A stretch of DNA of 42,483 nt from CAYXAA01 sp964462985 (lineage in GTDB: Bacteria > Pseudomonadota > Alphaproteobacteria > Rhizobiales > Stappiaceae): positions 1 to 42,483 of the forward strand of contig CAYXAA010000037.1 of assembly GCA_964462985.1 (NCBI GenBank), in the 5' to 3' direction. Below the pieces are notes generated by a model. It had not been told where the DNA came from and searched no databases. It saw only the letters and a list, made by a program, of their open reading frames with translations. Positions within the stretch are counted from its first letter, which is position 1. Every line of letters begins with the position of its first letter. Shown here piece by piece: positions 1 to 8,354 of this stretch. Made by a program: the position numbers and the translations under genes.

Positions 1-85
1 TAGCGCCTTGCTCGATCGCCGGCCGACGACAAAGGGGCCCCTTCGGACGCGCTCATGGGATGCGGACCGGGCCTTACCATTGGTG

Positions 86-571
86 TCAGTTCATGGCTGC
101 AATGGAGCCGTTCAGCGCCGTGGCGAACGTGACCCAGGCCGCATAGGGAACAAACAGGCCGGCGGCAAGCCTGTCGTGCTTCCAGGACTGCAGGATGAAG
201 CCGACGATGGCGGCAAGCAGGGCAACGATGATGACGACCGCGAGCCCGGGAGCCTGCGCTGCGAAGAAGACCGGTGACCAGAGCCAGTTCAGCCCCATCT
301 GCGCGGCCCACAACACCATTGCAGCGCTTTTGGGGGCAACGCGCCAGATCCGCCAGCCGGCTATGGCGATCAGGACGTAAAGCATCGTCCAGACCGGCCC
401 GAACACCCAGGAGGGCGGATTGAATGCGGGCTTGGCCAGGCTGTCGTACCATTCCCCCGGCCGGGTCGCATAGCCGATGGCAAGCCCGACCCCGACCACC
501 GCCGCAACGAACACGGCCGCGGTGACAAGCGAATGGGCGCGGGTCTCGTTTCGATCTGAAAATGATGTCAT
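86..571 (-). CDS. TspO/MBR family tryptophan-rich membrane protein
   Basis: A 161-residue protein of the TspO/peripheral benzodiazepine receptor family. Members bind tetrapyrroles and modulate stress or pigment responses from the membrane. The sequence shows five hydrophobic stretches and family motifs: WYDSLAKPAFNPPSWVFGPVW near residues 40-60, and later aromatic-rich segments with WLWSPVFF and PYAAWVTFATALN. The frame is open upstream for 26 more codons, but the family begins close to the chosen ATG (MTSFSDRNET), and the extra N-terminus is Pro/Ala/Gly-rich and unlike the family. It lies just after the pentapeptide-repeat gene on the same strand, about 80 nt apart. Ligand and role here are unknown. 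Family assignment is firm; function is inferred. Confidence 0.9.
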   Translation of the reverse strand: MTSFSDRNETRAHSLVTAAVFVAAVVGVGLAIGYATRPGEWYDSLAKPAFNPPSWVFGPVWTMLYVLIAIAGWRIWRVAPKSAAMVLWAAQMGLNWLWSPVFFAAQAPGLAVVIIVALLAAIVGFILQSWKHDRLAAGLFVPYAAWVTFATALNGSIAAMN

Positions 572-649
572 CCGCCTGAAAGACCCAAGACCGCGGATTT
601 GTTCCGGATCAGCGGCAACGGACGCGGGACCCGGGCATTTTGCTGCCAC

Positions 650-1486
650 CTACTCCCTCACCGCCCGGCCCAGATTCACCGCACTCTCCCAATTCCGCCC
701 CTCTCCTTCGAGCCCGCGCAGGTCAGCCGAGGCGAGGTTCGCCCGGTCGAAATCGGCGCCCTCCACCCTGGCGCCTGAAAGGTTCGCGCCCGACAGATCC
801 GCAGCGGTGAGGAGCGCGTCGGTGAAGTCGGCGCCTTTCAACGACGCAAAGCTGAGGTCGGTGCGGGACAGGTTGGCACCGGAGAAATTCGCGCCATCGA
901 GGCGGGCCGAGGTCAGCACACCGCGCATCAGCCCCATCGACTGGTTGCGCATGTCGGCCGAAAAATCGGCGCCGACGGCGCGGGCACCCGTCAGGTCGGC
1001 GCGGGTAAGGTCCGCCGTCACCCTGGCACCGGAAAGATCGGCGCCAACAAGGCTGGCGCCGCGCATCTGGCTGGCAAAGAGGCTCGCCTCGATAAGGACG
1101 GCGCCGGAAAGATCGGCGTCGAGCAGCCACGCCTGGTCGAGCACGGCCTCGGCCAGCCGCGTGCCTTTGAGCTTCGCCTTGTTGAGCGCGGCGCGGCGCA
1201 GCACGGCGCCGCTGAGGTCGAGGCGGGAGAGGTCGAGACCGTTGAGACGGCGGCCGCTGAGGTCGCGCTCGCCGCGGGCGAGCATGGCCTCGACCTCGGC
1301 GCGGGTCAGTTCCGCCTCGGTCATTGCCGGCGAGGCAAGGTCGACGCCATCGAGCAGCCCCTCGCCCGGCGCAGGGCCGGCCATCAGCAGAAAGATGGGA
1401 AGGGCGCAGACAAGCCGGCGAAAGGCTCGGCGCAGGGCCCGCTTCAGGCCCGGCCGCACCGTGACCACACCCGCGTCCCGTGCCAT
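650..1486 (-). CDS. Exported pentapeptide-repeat protein
   Basis: A 278-residue protein. An N-terminal basic stretch followed by a hydrophobic segment (LVCALPIFLLMAGPAPG, about residues 20-37) looks like a signal peptide. From about residue 60 to the end there are many tandem A(D/N)LXX pentapeptides, such as ADLSGA, ANLSRT and ADFTDA, which predict a right-handed quadrilateral beta-helix. The start is set by GGAGGG placed 4 nt before ATG 1486. The frame is open upstream to 1828, but that part is Arg/Ser-rich and overlaps the neighbouring lipoprotein gene, so it is rejected. Pentapeptide proteins vary widely in role (gyrase mimicry, scaffolds); with a signal peptide, a periplasmic role is more likely. 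Specific function unknown. Confidence 0.85.
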   Translation of the reverse strand: MARDAGVVTVRPGLKRALRRAFRRLVCALPIFLLMAGPAPGEGLLDGVDLASPAMTEAELTRAEVEAMLARGERDLSGRRLNGLDLSRLDLSGAVLRRAALNKAKLKGTRLAEAVLDQAWLLDADLSGAVLIEASLFASQMRGASLVGADLSGARVTADLTRADLTGARAVGADFSADMRNQSMGLMRGVLTSARLDGANFSGANLSRTDLSFASLKGADFTDALLTAADLSGANLSGARVEGADFDRANLASADLRGLEGEGRNWESAVNLGRAVRE

Positions 1487-1634
1487 CACACCCTCCCGCA
1501 CCGGCGTCTCCGGCTGTCGCTCGTCCGGGTCCAAGCAGTATTGCCATGCCCTTTCGCTGCGGCAACAGGCTTGTCGTAGGGGTGGAGGACTGGCCGGGCA
1601 CGGCAACGCCCGCTCGCCTCCAGGCTGGCTTAGG

Positions 1635-2483
1635 CTACTTCTGCGGGGCCGGGCGCTCCGTGCCCCATCCGGTGTAGATGCGCGACCGGCGCACCACCTC
1701 CTCCTGGCCGTAGCGGTTCTTCGTCTCGCAGCCGCGTTCGAGCAGCACGATTTCGGCGGCGAGGCGCTTCCAGGCGGTGTTGGCGTCCCAGACCTTGGTG
1801 TCCGACGGCGTCTCGATCTCGAGCGCATCGATCGCGACCCGGTAGGATTTCAGCCGGAAGCGCAGCGCAAGCACAGCCCATTCGGTGTAGCGCTTGTTTT
1901 CCCAGACCCGAGCCTGGGCGCCGGCGAGTTCCTCGCGCGTGGTGACGGAGCGGCGGCCGAGGGCGCGCAGGCGTTCCTCGTCGGCCCTGGCGACGCGGGT
2001 GGCGACCTCGCAGAATGGCTGGACGAGAGCCGCGTCGCCGTTGGCGTCGGCGGCGACGCGGTCGTAGCGTGCCTCCGACGAGCGGTAGCGATCGGACCGC
2101 AGGAAGGCGTAATAGCGGCCGGGGTCGAGCTTGCCCGACGCCTCCGGCAGGATACGGGTGCGCATCAGCTCGACGCGGGTACCCTCGATCCAGTCCTCGG
2201 AATTGGGTGGGCGGACCAGGGTCCAGCCGCGGTCGCGAAGTAGCTTCTCGTCGTCGGTCAGGTTGAAGGCCGACACAGGCTCGCCGCGGCCCTTGGCGAG
2301 CCGATCCCCGATTGTCGGCATGATCGTGTCGTGGACCACCGACGGCGCGGCGCGGTCGAAGTCGCCGGTCGGCCGGGCGCAGGCGGTCAGCAGGAGGGCG
2401 AACCCTGCCACGGCGGCTGCTGCGACGGCGCTCACCTGCCGCCGGCCGGTCGCTGGCGTCGCCGCCGCGGCTGATGTCGTCAT
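1635..2483 (-). CDS. Hypothetical lipoprotein
   Basis: A 282-residue protein with a hydrophobic N-terminus ending in the lipobox LLTAC; the predicted lipidated Cys is residue 35, followed by Ala-Arg-Pro. The mature part is hydrophilic and mixed charged, with no family I recognise; it contains a repeated aromatic/charged pattern (GRYYAFLRSDRYRSSEARYD near 120-140) and two cysteines near 155 and 255. It begins 33 nt after the small 68-aa gene on the same strand, which suggests co-transcription. Its end lies about 150 nt before the pentapeptide-repeat gene. Codon use matches the neighbours. Location in an envelope membrane is a prediction; function unknown. Confidence 0.75.
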   Translation of the reverse strand: MTTSAAAATPATGRRQVSAVAAAAVAGFALLLTACARPTGDFDRAAPSVVHDTIMPTIGDRLAKGRGEPVSAFNLTDDEKLLRDRGWTLVRPPNSEDWIEGTRVELMRTRILPEASGKLDPGRYYAFLRSDRYRSSEARYDRVAADANGDAALVQPFCEVATRVARADEERLRALGRRSVTTREELAGAQARVWENKRYTEWAVLALRFRLKSYRVAIDALEIETPSDTKVWDANTAWKRLAAEIVLLERGCETKNRYGQEEVVRRSRIYTGWGTERPAPQK

Positions 2484-2516
2484 CGCCCCCTTCCGTCGCG
2501 CTCGATGCCGAGCAGG

Positions 2517-2723
2517 TCAGGCCCGCGGGCCGTGCTCCGTCAGAATCGGCGCCGCCCGGTCCAGCTTGCGCCCGATTCGGGCACTGAGATCAAGCGTCTG
2601 CCGTTCGATCCGAATGCCCGGAAAGATGATCACGTCCGCATCCCGCTCGATCCGGCGGGCAAACGCGCGCTTCGGGCGATGGAGGCGGCGCGGCGCCGTC
2701 GCGAAATCCAGTATGATTCCCAT
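2517..2723 (-). CDS. Small basic conserved-type hypothetical protein (68 aa)
   Basis: A 68-residue protein starting MGIILDFATAPRR, basic in the first half and with an IIFPGIRIERQ segment in the middle. A strong ribosome-binding site (AAGGAGG, 5 nt before ATG 2723) decides the start and is the main reason to accept the gene. Short proteins beginning M-G-x-I-(I/L)-D-F with an IIFPG core are, as I recall, common in Hyphomicrobiales, but I cannot name a domain. It is the first gene of a minus-strand run with the lipoprotein, and faces the DUF2336 gene across a 218-nt divergent promoter region. Confidence 0.7.
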   Translation of the reverse strand: MGIILDFATAPRRLHRPKRAFARRIERDADVIIFPGIRIERQTLDLSARIGRKLDRAAPILTEHGPRA

Positions 2724-2941
2724 TGCATCCTCCTTGGCGGCCCCCAAACGGACGGGTGCCCGTTTCGGGCCCAAGCAGGCGACGCAAGACTAGACTGCCC
2801 TGAATTCAGAAGAAGCCAGTCAGGGTTAACAACTTCTAAACGATTTTGTCACAATTCTAACCTTTGTTTCGCCTACATATTCTTCCGGACCGGGGCGCTT
2901 CGTCCTCGGCTCTCGTATCTGCGTAGCGGGCCGAACCGATC
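2724..2941. promoter_or_regulatory. Divergent promoter region with CtrA-like half-match
   Basis: This gap separates the small minus-strand gene from the DUF2336 gene. It is locally AT-rich from about 2820 to 2885. At 2826-2841 the sequence reads TTAA, seven bases, TAAA, then C. That differs by one base from the alphaproteobacterial CtrA consensus TTAA-N7-TTAA(C). A single near-match is weak evidence. Confidence 0.3.
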
Positions 2942-4117
2942 GTGTCGAAACGACTTACAGAGAGTCCGGCGCAGCCCCCGGCACAGGACCGCTTCGGCGA
3001 GTTGACGCGGGCGCCGGACGGACGCGCCCGGGTGCTTTTGGCCGCCGCCGAGCTGTTCGCCGGCGAGCCGAGCCACGACCGCAACGAACGCCGGATCTTT
3101 GCCGAGCTGGCACGCCAGCTCCTGCCCGAGGTCGAAATCGAGGAACGCCGGCAGATCGCCGCGCTGATCGCCCGCCATCCGCACGCGCCGGAGGAAACGC
3201 TCGGGCTGCTCGCCCGCGATTCCGACCCGGAGGTGGCGCTTCCGGCTCTCCGGCACGGCGCCGCTCTCGCCGAGACCGATCTGGTCGCCATCGCTGCCCG
3301 CGGCCCCGAGCCGCTGCGCCGCGCTATCGCCGCGCGCTGCGATCTTGCGCCGGCGGTTCTGATCGCCCTCGCCCGCCATGCCGAGGCCGCAACGCTGAAG
3401 CCGCTCGTCGGCACCACCGTCCTGCCGGAGGCGGCACTCGCGGCGCTGAAGGCGCGGCCGGAGGTGTTCGCCCGGCTGGCGCCGGCCCTGTCGCGGCAAC
3501 AGGCGCTCCCGGCCGGCCTGCTGTTCACGCTGTTCCTGGAACTAGATCCGGCCGGCCGGCTCGAGGCGATCGCAGCGGCCGAGACCAGGGCGCTCGCCGA
3601 TCTCGCCCGCAGCGGACAGCCGAGGATCCTGCAGGCTGCGTTCAAGCCGGCGGTGCTGACGGCGCTGGTCGCTGCCGCACTCGAGGGCGGGGCCGCTGCC
3701 TTTGCCGCGCATCTTGCCTACGCGCTGAAGCTGCCGCCCGAAACCGCCGCGCGCATTGTCGATGATCCGACCGGCGAGCCGCTTGTCGTCTGCCTTCGAG
3801 CACTCGGGGTCGAGGATACGGAGGCGAGCCGCATCCTGGTGCGCCTGCTGGGAACTCGTCTGTCGCTTGCCGACCTGCGCGCGCTGGTCACCCTGTTCAA
3901 CCGGATGACGCCGCGCGCGGCCTATCATTTGGTCACGGCCTGGCAGGAGGCCCGGACCGCGCCGGCCGAGACTCCGGCTGCCGTGCCGCGCCTCGCGCCG
4001 CTCTATTCCGGCACCGCCCGCGCCGAGCGCACGGCACCGGGCCGTGCGGCAGCCGAACCGCGCCCGGCGGCAGACACGGGCCTTCCGGCGGGCGGACCCC
4101 GGCGCGAAGCATCCTGA
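2942..4117 (+). CDS. DUF2336 domain-containing protein
   Basis: A 391-residue, alanine- and leucine-rich, almost entirely helical protein without signal peptide or membrane segment. The pattern of repeated short helices (PHAPEETLGLLARDSDPEVA, then LRRAIAARCDLAPAVLIALA) is typical of DUF2336, an alphaproteobacterial family of HEAT-like alpha-repeats that probably serves as a protein-binding scaffold. The last 50 residues are Pro/Arg/Thr-rich and probably disordered. The annotated start lies at 2942 (GTG, read as Met); I did not find a strong Shine-Dalgarno, so the start is uncertain by several codons. It converges on the DUF1491 gene with a 49-nt gap. Family is clear; function is unknown. Confidence 0.85.
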   Translation: MSKRLTESPAQPPAQDRFGELTRAPDGRARVLLAAAELFAGEPSHDRNERRIFAELARQLLPEVEIEERRQIAALIARHPHAPEETLGLLARDSDPEVALPALRHGAALAETDLVAIAARGPEPLRRAIAARCDLAPAVLIALARHAEAATLKPLVGTTVLPEAALAALKARPEVFARLAPALSRQQALPAGLLFTLFLELDPAGRLEAIAAAETRALADLARSGQPRILQAAFKPAVLTALVAAALEGGAAAFAAHLAYALKLPPETAARIVDDPTGEPLVVCLRALGVEDTEASRILVRLLGTRLSLADLRALVTLFNRMTPRAAYHLVTAWQEARTAPAETPAAVPRLAPLYSGTARAERTAPGRAAAEPRPAADTGLPAGGPRREAS

Positions 4118-4166
4118 CGCCGTCCCCGATGTCAGCCAGCCGCCCCGTCCCAGCCAGCGACGGCGC

Positions 4167-4544
4167 CTACCAGCCGCGCGGCCAGTCCGGATCCTTCGCG
4201 CGCTCTTCAGGGACCGTCTCGACGAAGGCGCGTCCGCCGCGGTCCTCGACCTCGACAACCCAAAGGTCCGGGTCCATGCGCCGCTCCGAGCCGATCCGGG
4301 CCTCGACGGCCTTGGCCCCGCCGCCGGTGATCAGCGGCTCGAACAGGCGATCTGCCGGCGCATCCGCGGACATCAGCGCCTGCGGCGCGGGGCCGTAGAG
4401 ATCGAACGTTCCGTCCAGCCGGTCAACGACGACGAAGACCGCCCCAGCCTCGGCCGCGCCGCGCCGGCGCACCACGGCATAGGCGCCGGCACCATGGGCG
4501 CGGCGAACAAGCGCCGAGACGAAGAAGTCGGAGGTCAGTCGCAT
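4167..4544 (-). CDS. DUF1491 family protein
   Basis: A 125-residue soluble protein starting MRLTSDFFVSALVRR, followed by GAYAVVRRRGAAEAGAVFVV and ending in a WPRGW tail. This arrangement is characteristic of DUF1491, found almost only in alphaproteobacteria and of unknown function. The upstream in-frame extension to 4628 lacks family similarity and is left out. It is downstream of the peptidoglycan-binding protein and the histidine kinase on the same strand, about 130 nt after the former, so the three could share a transcript. Confidence 0.88.
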   Translation of the reverse strand: MRLTSDFFVSALVRRAHGAGAYAVVRRRGAAEAGAVFVVVDRLDGTFDLYGPAPQALMSADAPADRLFEPLITGGGAKAVEARIGSERRMDPDLWVVEVEDRGGRAFVETVPEERAKDPDWPRGW

Positions 4545-4673
4545 GCCGTCTCCCGCAGCCGGACCTTCGGCACCAGCCGGCCGAAACCGCTCCGGTGTAG
4601 TCCATGTCGTCCCCGCCAGCATAGGCATCGATGATGCCGCCGGGATGGCGACGAAGAGCGCGCAGCGCCGGTC

Positions 4674-5429
4674 CTACCCGCTGATCCGCTCCAGTTCCTG
4701 CAGCAGGCGGTCGTCGATCTCGCCGGTGATCGGCAGGCCGCGGTCGAGCTGGAAGCGGCGGACGGCGCCGGCGGTCTCGGCACCGGCGAGGCCGTCGATG
4801 CTGAGCGGCCCATAGCCGAGCTTTGACAGCAGGCGCTGCACCCGCTCGATCCGCTGCTGTTGCGGAGAAGGTTGGGCCGGTGCCGGCGCGGGCGCGGGCG
4901 CCGGTGCAGTCGCGGGCGGCGCCGCGACCACGGCGGGGGCCTGCGGCGGCACCGGCACGGCAAGCAGGCCGTTGCCGGTGTCGAGCGTGGCGCGGGCGAG
5001 CAGACCCTCGTCGATCTCTCCGGTGTCTGGAAGGCCGCTGGCGCGCTGGTAGGCACGCACCGCCCGCTCGGTTGCCGGCCCGTTGAGGCCGTCAAGCGGG
5101 CCTTCGTAGATGCCGAGCCGGCGCAGCTCGATCTGCAGGTCCTTCACCAGAGCCGAGGCGACGATCGCGCTGGTCGCCACCTGCGCGGCGGCCTCCGCCG
5201 TGGGTGCCGGTTGCGGCCGGGTGGAAATCAGCGGCGCCGGGTGGCGGCCGGGCTGGAAACTCATGGCATTGGCCACGATCAGCGCCGCCGTCAGCGCCAT
5301 CACCAGCCAGCCGCCGGTTGCCGCTGGATTGTCGAGCGCAATCGACCCGAGGCTGCGGCGCGCGGCCTGCTCGGTCTGGCGGGGCGCCTGTCGGCGGCGA
5401 GCCGTACTGCCGGTCGAACGACGAGCCAT
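4674..5429 (-). CDS. Membrane-anchored protein with two peptidoglycan-binding domains
   Basis: A 251-residue protein. A basic N-terminus (about 1-37) precedes one membrane segment (GGWLVMALTAALIVANAM, about 39-56), predicting N-in, C-periplasmic topology. Two PG_binding_1 domains follow: the first about residues 98-150 (LRRLGIYEGPLDGLNGPATE, then TGEIDEGLL), the second about 195-250 (LSKLGYGPLSIDG, then TGEIDDRLL). They are joined by an Ala/Pro-rich linker near 155-190, mostly A-P alternation, suited to spanning the periplasm. No catalytic domain is visible. It begins 9 nt after the stop of the sensor kinase, so the two are probably one operon, which suggests a role in wall sensing or localisation linked to that kinase. 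Confidence 0.9.
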   Translation of the reverse strand: MARRSTGSTARRRQAPRQTEQAARRSLGSIALDNPAATGGWLVMALTAALIVANAMSFQPGRHPAPLISTRPQPAPTAEAAAQVATSAIVASALVKDLQIELRRLGIYEGPLDGLNGPATERAVRAYQRASGLPDTGEIDEGLLARATLDTGNGLLAVPVPPQAPAVVAAPPATAPAPAPAPAPAQPSPQQQRIERVQRLLSKLGYGPLSIDGLAGAETAGAVRRFQLDRGLPITGEIDDRLLQELERISG

Positions 5430-5438
5430 CCAGAGACC

Positions 5439-7244
5439 TCAGGCACTCATCCGGGCCGGCGCCGCCATCGCGTCCGGCTCCGGCGCGCGCGGCTCGGCCG
5501 TCTTCGGCCGCGGCAGTCGGACCGCGACCGCGGTGCCCTGTCCCAGCCGGCTCTGGATTTCAACCTTGCCGCCATGCAGCTCGGCAAGCCCCTTGACCAC
5601 CGAAAGGCCAAGGCCGGTGCCCTTGTGCGGGCGATCATAGCCGGAACTGACCTGGAAGAACGGCACGCCGATGCGGTCGAGATCGGCCTCGGCAATGCCG
5701 ATGCCGGTGTCACGGACGCAGATCACCAGGTCGTCGCGTTCGCACCTGGCCGACAGCGCGACACGGCCTCCAGCCGGGGTAAACTTTACGGCGTTGGACA
5801 GGAGGTTGAGCACGATCTGCTTGACCGCACGGCAGTCGGCCGGGAACTCGCCAAGGGTGGCCGGCAGCTCGCAGTCGAGGGCAAGCCCGGCCTTGTCGGC
5901 CTGGCCCTGCATCATGCGCCGGCAGCTTCTGAGGCACTCGGCGACCTCGAACGGCTCGACGACGAGGTCGAAGTTTCCGCTTTCGATCTTGGACATGTCC
6001 AGGATGTCGTTGACCACCTGGAGCAGATGGGAACCCGATTCGTGGATCAGGTCGATGTATTCCCGGCTGCGCTCCAGGTCGGCGAGGAGCTGCGGCGAGT
6101 GGCGCAGCAGATCGGAAAAGCCGATGATGGCGTTGAGCGGGGTCCTGAGCTCATGGGAGACATTGGCAAGGAACCGGGTCTTGGCGGCGCTCGCCGCCTC
6201 GGCCTGCTCGCGGGCGGCATGCAATTCGGCCTCGGTTGCCTTACGCCGCGAGATGTCGCGCAGCACCGCGACCACGTCGCCCTCGCCGGCGCCATGCACG
6301 CGGCGGCAGGCCATCTCCAGCCAGACATAGTCGGGGCGGCCGAGCTCGCCGGGCCGTGTCGCGCCACGCCGGGCGCGGAATTCGATGCGCACGATGGTGC
6401 CGAGCGCGGCGGCGTCGGACAACGCCTTCAGATAGGCCGGGCGGTCGGCGACATGGACGCGCTGGAACAGGCCGTCGCCGCGCACACCGGACGGCGGCAC
6501 GCCGAGGACGGTGGCGATCGGAGGGGTGACGAAGCGGATTTCGCCGTTCGGCCCATGCAGCGAGATGACATCGGCAACGTTCTCCGCCACCAGACGGTAG
6601 CGCGCCTCCTTGTGGTCGATCAGCGCCTGGCCGCGGCGGGCGTCCCAGTCGATGCGGAAGGCGACCAGGCCGGCATAGACGAGAGCGGCTATGGCCGACA
6701 GACCTTCGATGAGGTGCAGGTCCGCCGGGCCGCCAGGCACGGTGAACTGCGGCAGCACGCCGTCGAACAGAACAAGGCCTGTAGCAACGAGTGCGGCGAA
6801 GCCGACGGCGACGGCAATGGCGCGCCGCGAGCCGGACAGGGCCGCCTCGAGCGGTGCCAGCGCCAGCCAGAGCACGGCGAAGGAGCCGATGCCTCCGGTG
6901 ATCGCCGCCATGGCACCAACAAAGGCGGCAAACAGGACGGCGGATACCAGATGGGCCACGGCAAGCCGGCCGGTGGAGGAGACGAACATGGCGAGCGGGA
7001 TCTGCGCCACCAGCCAGGCGAAGGCAATCACCACCGGCAGGCCGACGGTACCGACGCCAGCGAGCGTCAGCGGCAACAGCGCAACCGCCGAGAGGCCGCA
7101 GGCGAGATTGGCCGATATGAAGGCACGCTGACGCTCGAAGGCGCGGCGATCGCCAAGGGCCGACGGGTGAACAAGGCCGTCGAGGAACCGAGCCAGGACC
7201 GTACGCGCCGGGCCGAGATAGTCTGATACGCTGACACCCATCAT
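5439..7244 (-). CDS. PAS-domain sensor histidine kinase, DivJ/PleC (PdhS) type
   Basis: A 601-residue membrane histidine kinase. The order is a multi-span hydrophobic region (about residues 40-200), a PAS domain (about 215-340), a HisKA dimerisation domain with phospho-acceptor His about 364 in FLANVSHELRTPLNAI, and a HATPase domain with N box NLLSNAVKFTP, G1 DTGIGIAE and G2 GTGLGLSVVKGL. The N-terminal pattern FLDGLVHPSA and the SSGYDRPHKGTGLGLS segment resemble the DivJ/PleC/PdhS kinases that signal to DivK in alphaproteobacterial cell-cycle control. That paralogue choice is inferred, so no symbol is given. Start: ATG 7244 (second of several) fits the family; an ATG at 7295 adds 17 residues. 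The peptidoglycan-binding gene follows 9 nt later. Confidence 0.85.
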   Translation of the reverse strand: MMGVSVSDYLGPARTVLARFLDGLVHPSALGDRRAFERQRAFISANLACGLSAVALLPLTLAGVGTVGLPVVIAFAWLVAQIPLAMFVSSTGRLAVAHLVSAVLFAAFVGAMAAITGGIGSFAVLWLALAPLEAALSGSRRAIAVAVGFAALVATGLVLFDGVLPQFTVPGGPADLHLIEGLSAIAALVYAGLVAFRIDWDARRGQALIDHKEARYRLVAENVADVISLHGPNGEIRFVTPPIATVLGVPPSGVRGDGLFQRVHVADRPAYLKALSDAAALGTIVRIEFRARRGATRPGELGRPDYVWLEMACRRVHGAGEGDVVAVLRDISRRKATEAELHAAREQAEAASAAKTRFLANVSHELRTPLNAIIGFSDLLRHSPQLLADLERSREYIDLIHESGSHLLQVVNDILDMSKIESGNFDLVVEPFEVAECLRSCRRMMQGQADKAGLALDCELPATLGEFPADCRAVKQIVLNLLSNAVKFTPAGGRVALSARCERDDLVICVRDTGIGIAEADLDRIGVPFFQVSSGYDRPHKGTGLGLSVVKGLAELHGGKVEIQSRLGQGTAVAVRLPRPKTAEPRAPEPDAMAAPARMSA

Positions 7245-7580
7245 CACGGATCCCGGTGGACGCCGATTCTCATCTTGTCGTTGTTGTCGGATCATCCTCG
7301 CAAAACCGGCTTAAGGAACGATGAAGCCAATCGCCGGAGCCCGACGCCCTTCCGTTTACAGCGCTGAAACCATTGAGGGTTTTCCGCGGCGGAATTTTGC
7401 TAAAATTTGAATCGAATTTGACTAAAGCTTTGGGAAAGCTTGAGAAAAATCCACTCGGACATCGAAACGCCGTCTTTCGACCTGCATGCTAGGGTCAAAC
7501 CATAACGCGTTCCGTCGATCGCCACGGCGACGAACGGGACCGACGCTTGAACACGATGAAGATTTACAAGGGCGGCGACG
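7245..7580. promoter_or_regulatory. Divergent intergenic region between sensor kinase and DUF5330 gene
   Basis: 336 nt that should carry promoters for both neighbours. It has an AT-rich core at about 7390-7450, unusual for this window. At 7393-7407 there is a 15-base inverted repeat, AATTTT GCT AAAATT, with AAAGCTTT close by at 7425. No clear -35/-10 pair could be chosen with confidence. No RNA gene seen. Confidence 0.35.
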
Positions 7581-8021
7581 ATGTTCTTCCTGCTTCGAAC
7601 GGCCTTCTGGATCGGCCTCGTGATCCTGCTGCTTCCGATCGACACCGGCGCCAATGAAACCGGTGACAGCGGCATTTCTCCCTTCCAGGCGCTGATGGCG
7701 GCGCAGTCGACCGTCAGCGACCTTTCCGGCTTCTGCGAGCGGAACCCGGCGACCTGCGAAACCGGCGAAAAGGCCCTGGTCTCCCTCGGCGCCAAGGCGC
7801 GGGAAAGCGCGCGGCTGGTCTATGAGTATCTCGACGAGAAGGTCGAGACCTCCGACATCTCCACCGATACGCTGACCGCGAGCGACCGCGCGGTCGAGTG
7901 GCGCGCCCCCGAGATCGGCCCGCAAGCCACGACGACGGTCGATACGGCGGCGCCCCCGGCCGGGGTCGATGCCACCTCCGTTGCCTTGCCGACACCAAAG
8001 CCGCTCAAGCGCCCGGCCTGA
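7581..8021 (+). CDS. DUF5330 domain-containing protein
   Basis: A 146-residue protein starting with a hydrophobic segment (FLLRTAFWIGLVILLLP, residues 2-18) that is a signal peptide or single anchor. The middle carries PFQALMAAQSTVSDLSGFC and NPATCETG, with two cysteines that could form a disulfide outside the cytoplasm. The C-terminal third is Ala/Pro/Thr-rich and probably disordered. This build matches DUF5330, a small alphaproteobacterial family of unknown role. A GGGCGGCG stretch before ATG 7581 may serve as the ribosome site. A strong intrinsic terminator lies 105 nt beyond the stop, so it is probably transcribed alone. Confidence 0.82.
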   Translation: MFFLLRTAFWIGLVILLLPIDTGANETGDSGISPFQALMAAQSTVSDLSGFCERNPATCETGEKALVSLGAKARESARLVYEYLDEKVETSDISTDTLTASDRAVEWRAPEIGPQATTTVDTAAPPAGVDATSVALPTPKPLKRPA

Positions 8022-8354
8022 GACGACTTCACTCCCCCGGGACACCGGCACGAAAGCCATATTGCCTGTTTTCGGGCCGGGCGGACATCCGCCCACCCAC
8101 AATCCACTCGGCGGTCTTCTTCGCCACGCCGCCTGCGGTTTGCTGCCCTTACCGCCGGCGGCGTTTTCTTTTTGGCAGGCTTCCTCAAGATTCACGCCCC
8201 GAACATCAGTCCGACCGGGTCCTCTCTCACCGGCTTCTCGCCGGAGATCCGGCGGCTCCGGTTCACAAAGCGGTTCAGTTTCGCCGCCGGGCGCACTATA
8301 TCCGGTGCTGCAAAGGGACCGGCCACGGGCACGACAAGGATCGCCGAACGCTTC
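8022..8354 (+). other. Intergenic region before sufE
   Basis: 333 nt containing the DUF5330 terminator (8126-8173). Beyond it, 8174-8354 should hold the sufE promoter, but I cannot choose hexamers. No additional gene or repeat seen. Confidence 0.5.
8126..8173 (+). terminator. Intrinsic terminator after the DUF5330 gene
   Basis: ACGCCGCC (8126-8133) pairs with GGCGGCGT (8157-8164), and inside it GCGGT (8135-8139) pairs with ACCGC (8151-8155), leaving one mismatch and an 11-nt loop. A T-rich tract (TTTTCTTTTT) starts at 8164. A 13-pair stem with a U-tract is a convincing rho-independent terminator. It also insulates sufE. Confidence 0.85.

Noticed and set aside
32..43. AAGGGGCCCCTT as terminator of tspO-like gene.
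   Set aside because: A palindrome without loop cannot fold as a hairpin of useful stability, and no U-tract beyond three bases follows.
7422..8195. A 257-codon minus-strand frame covering the DUF5330 gene.
   Set aside because: It is the opposite-strand shadow; low-complexity Arg/Gly peptide, no ribosome site, and the plus-strand protein has a signal peptide and terminator.
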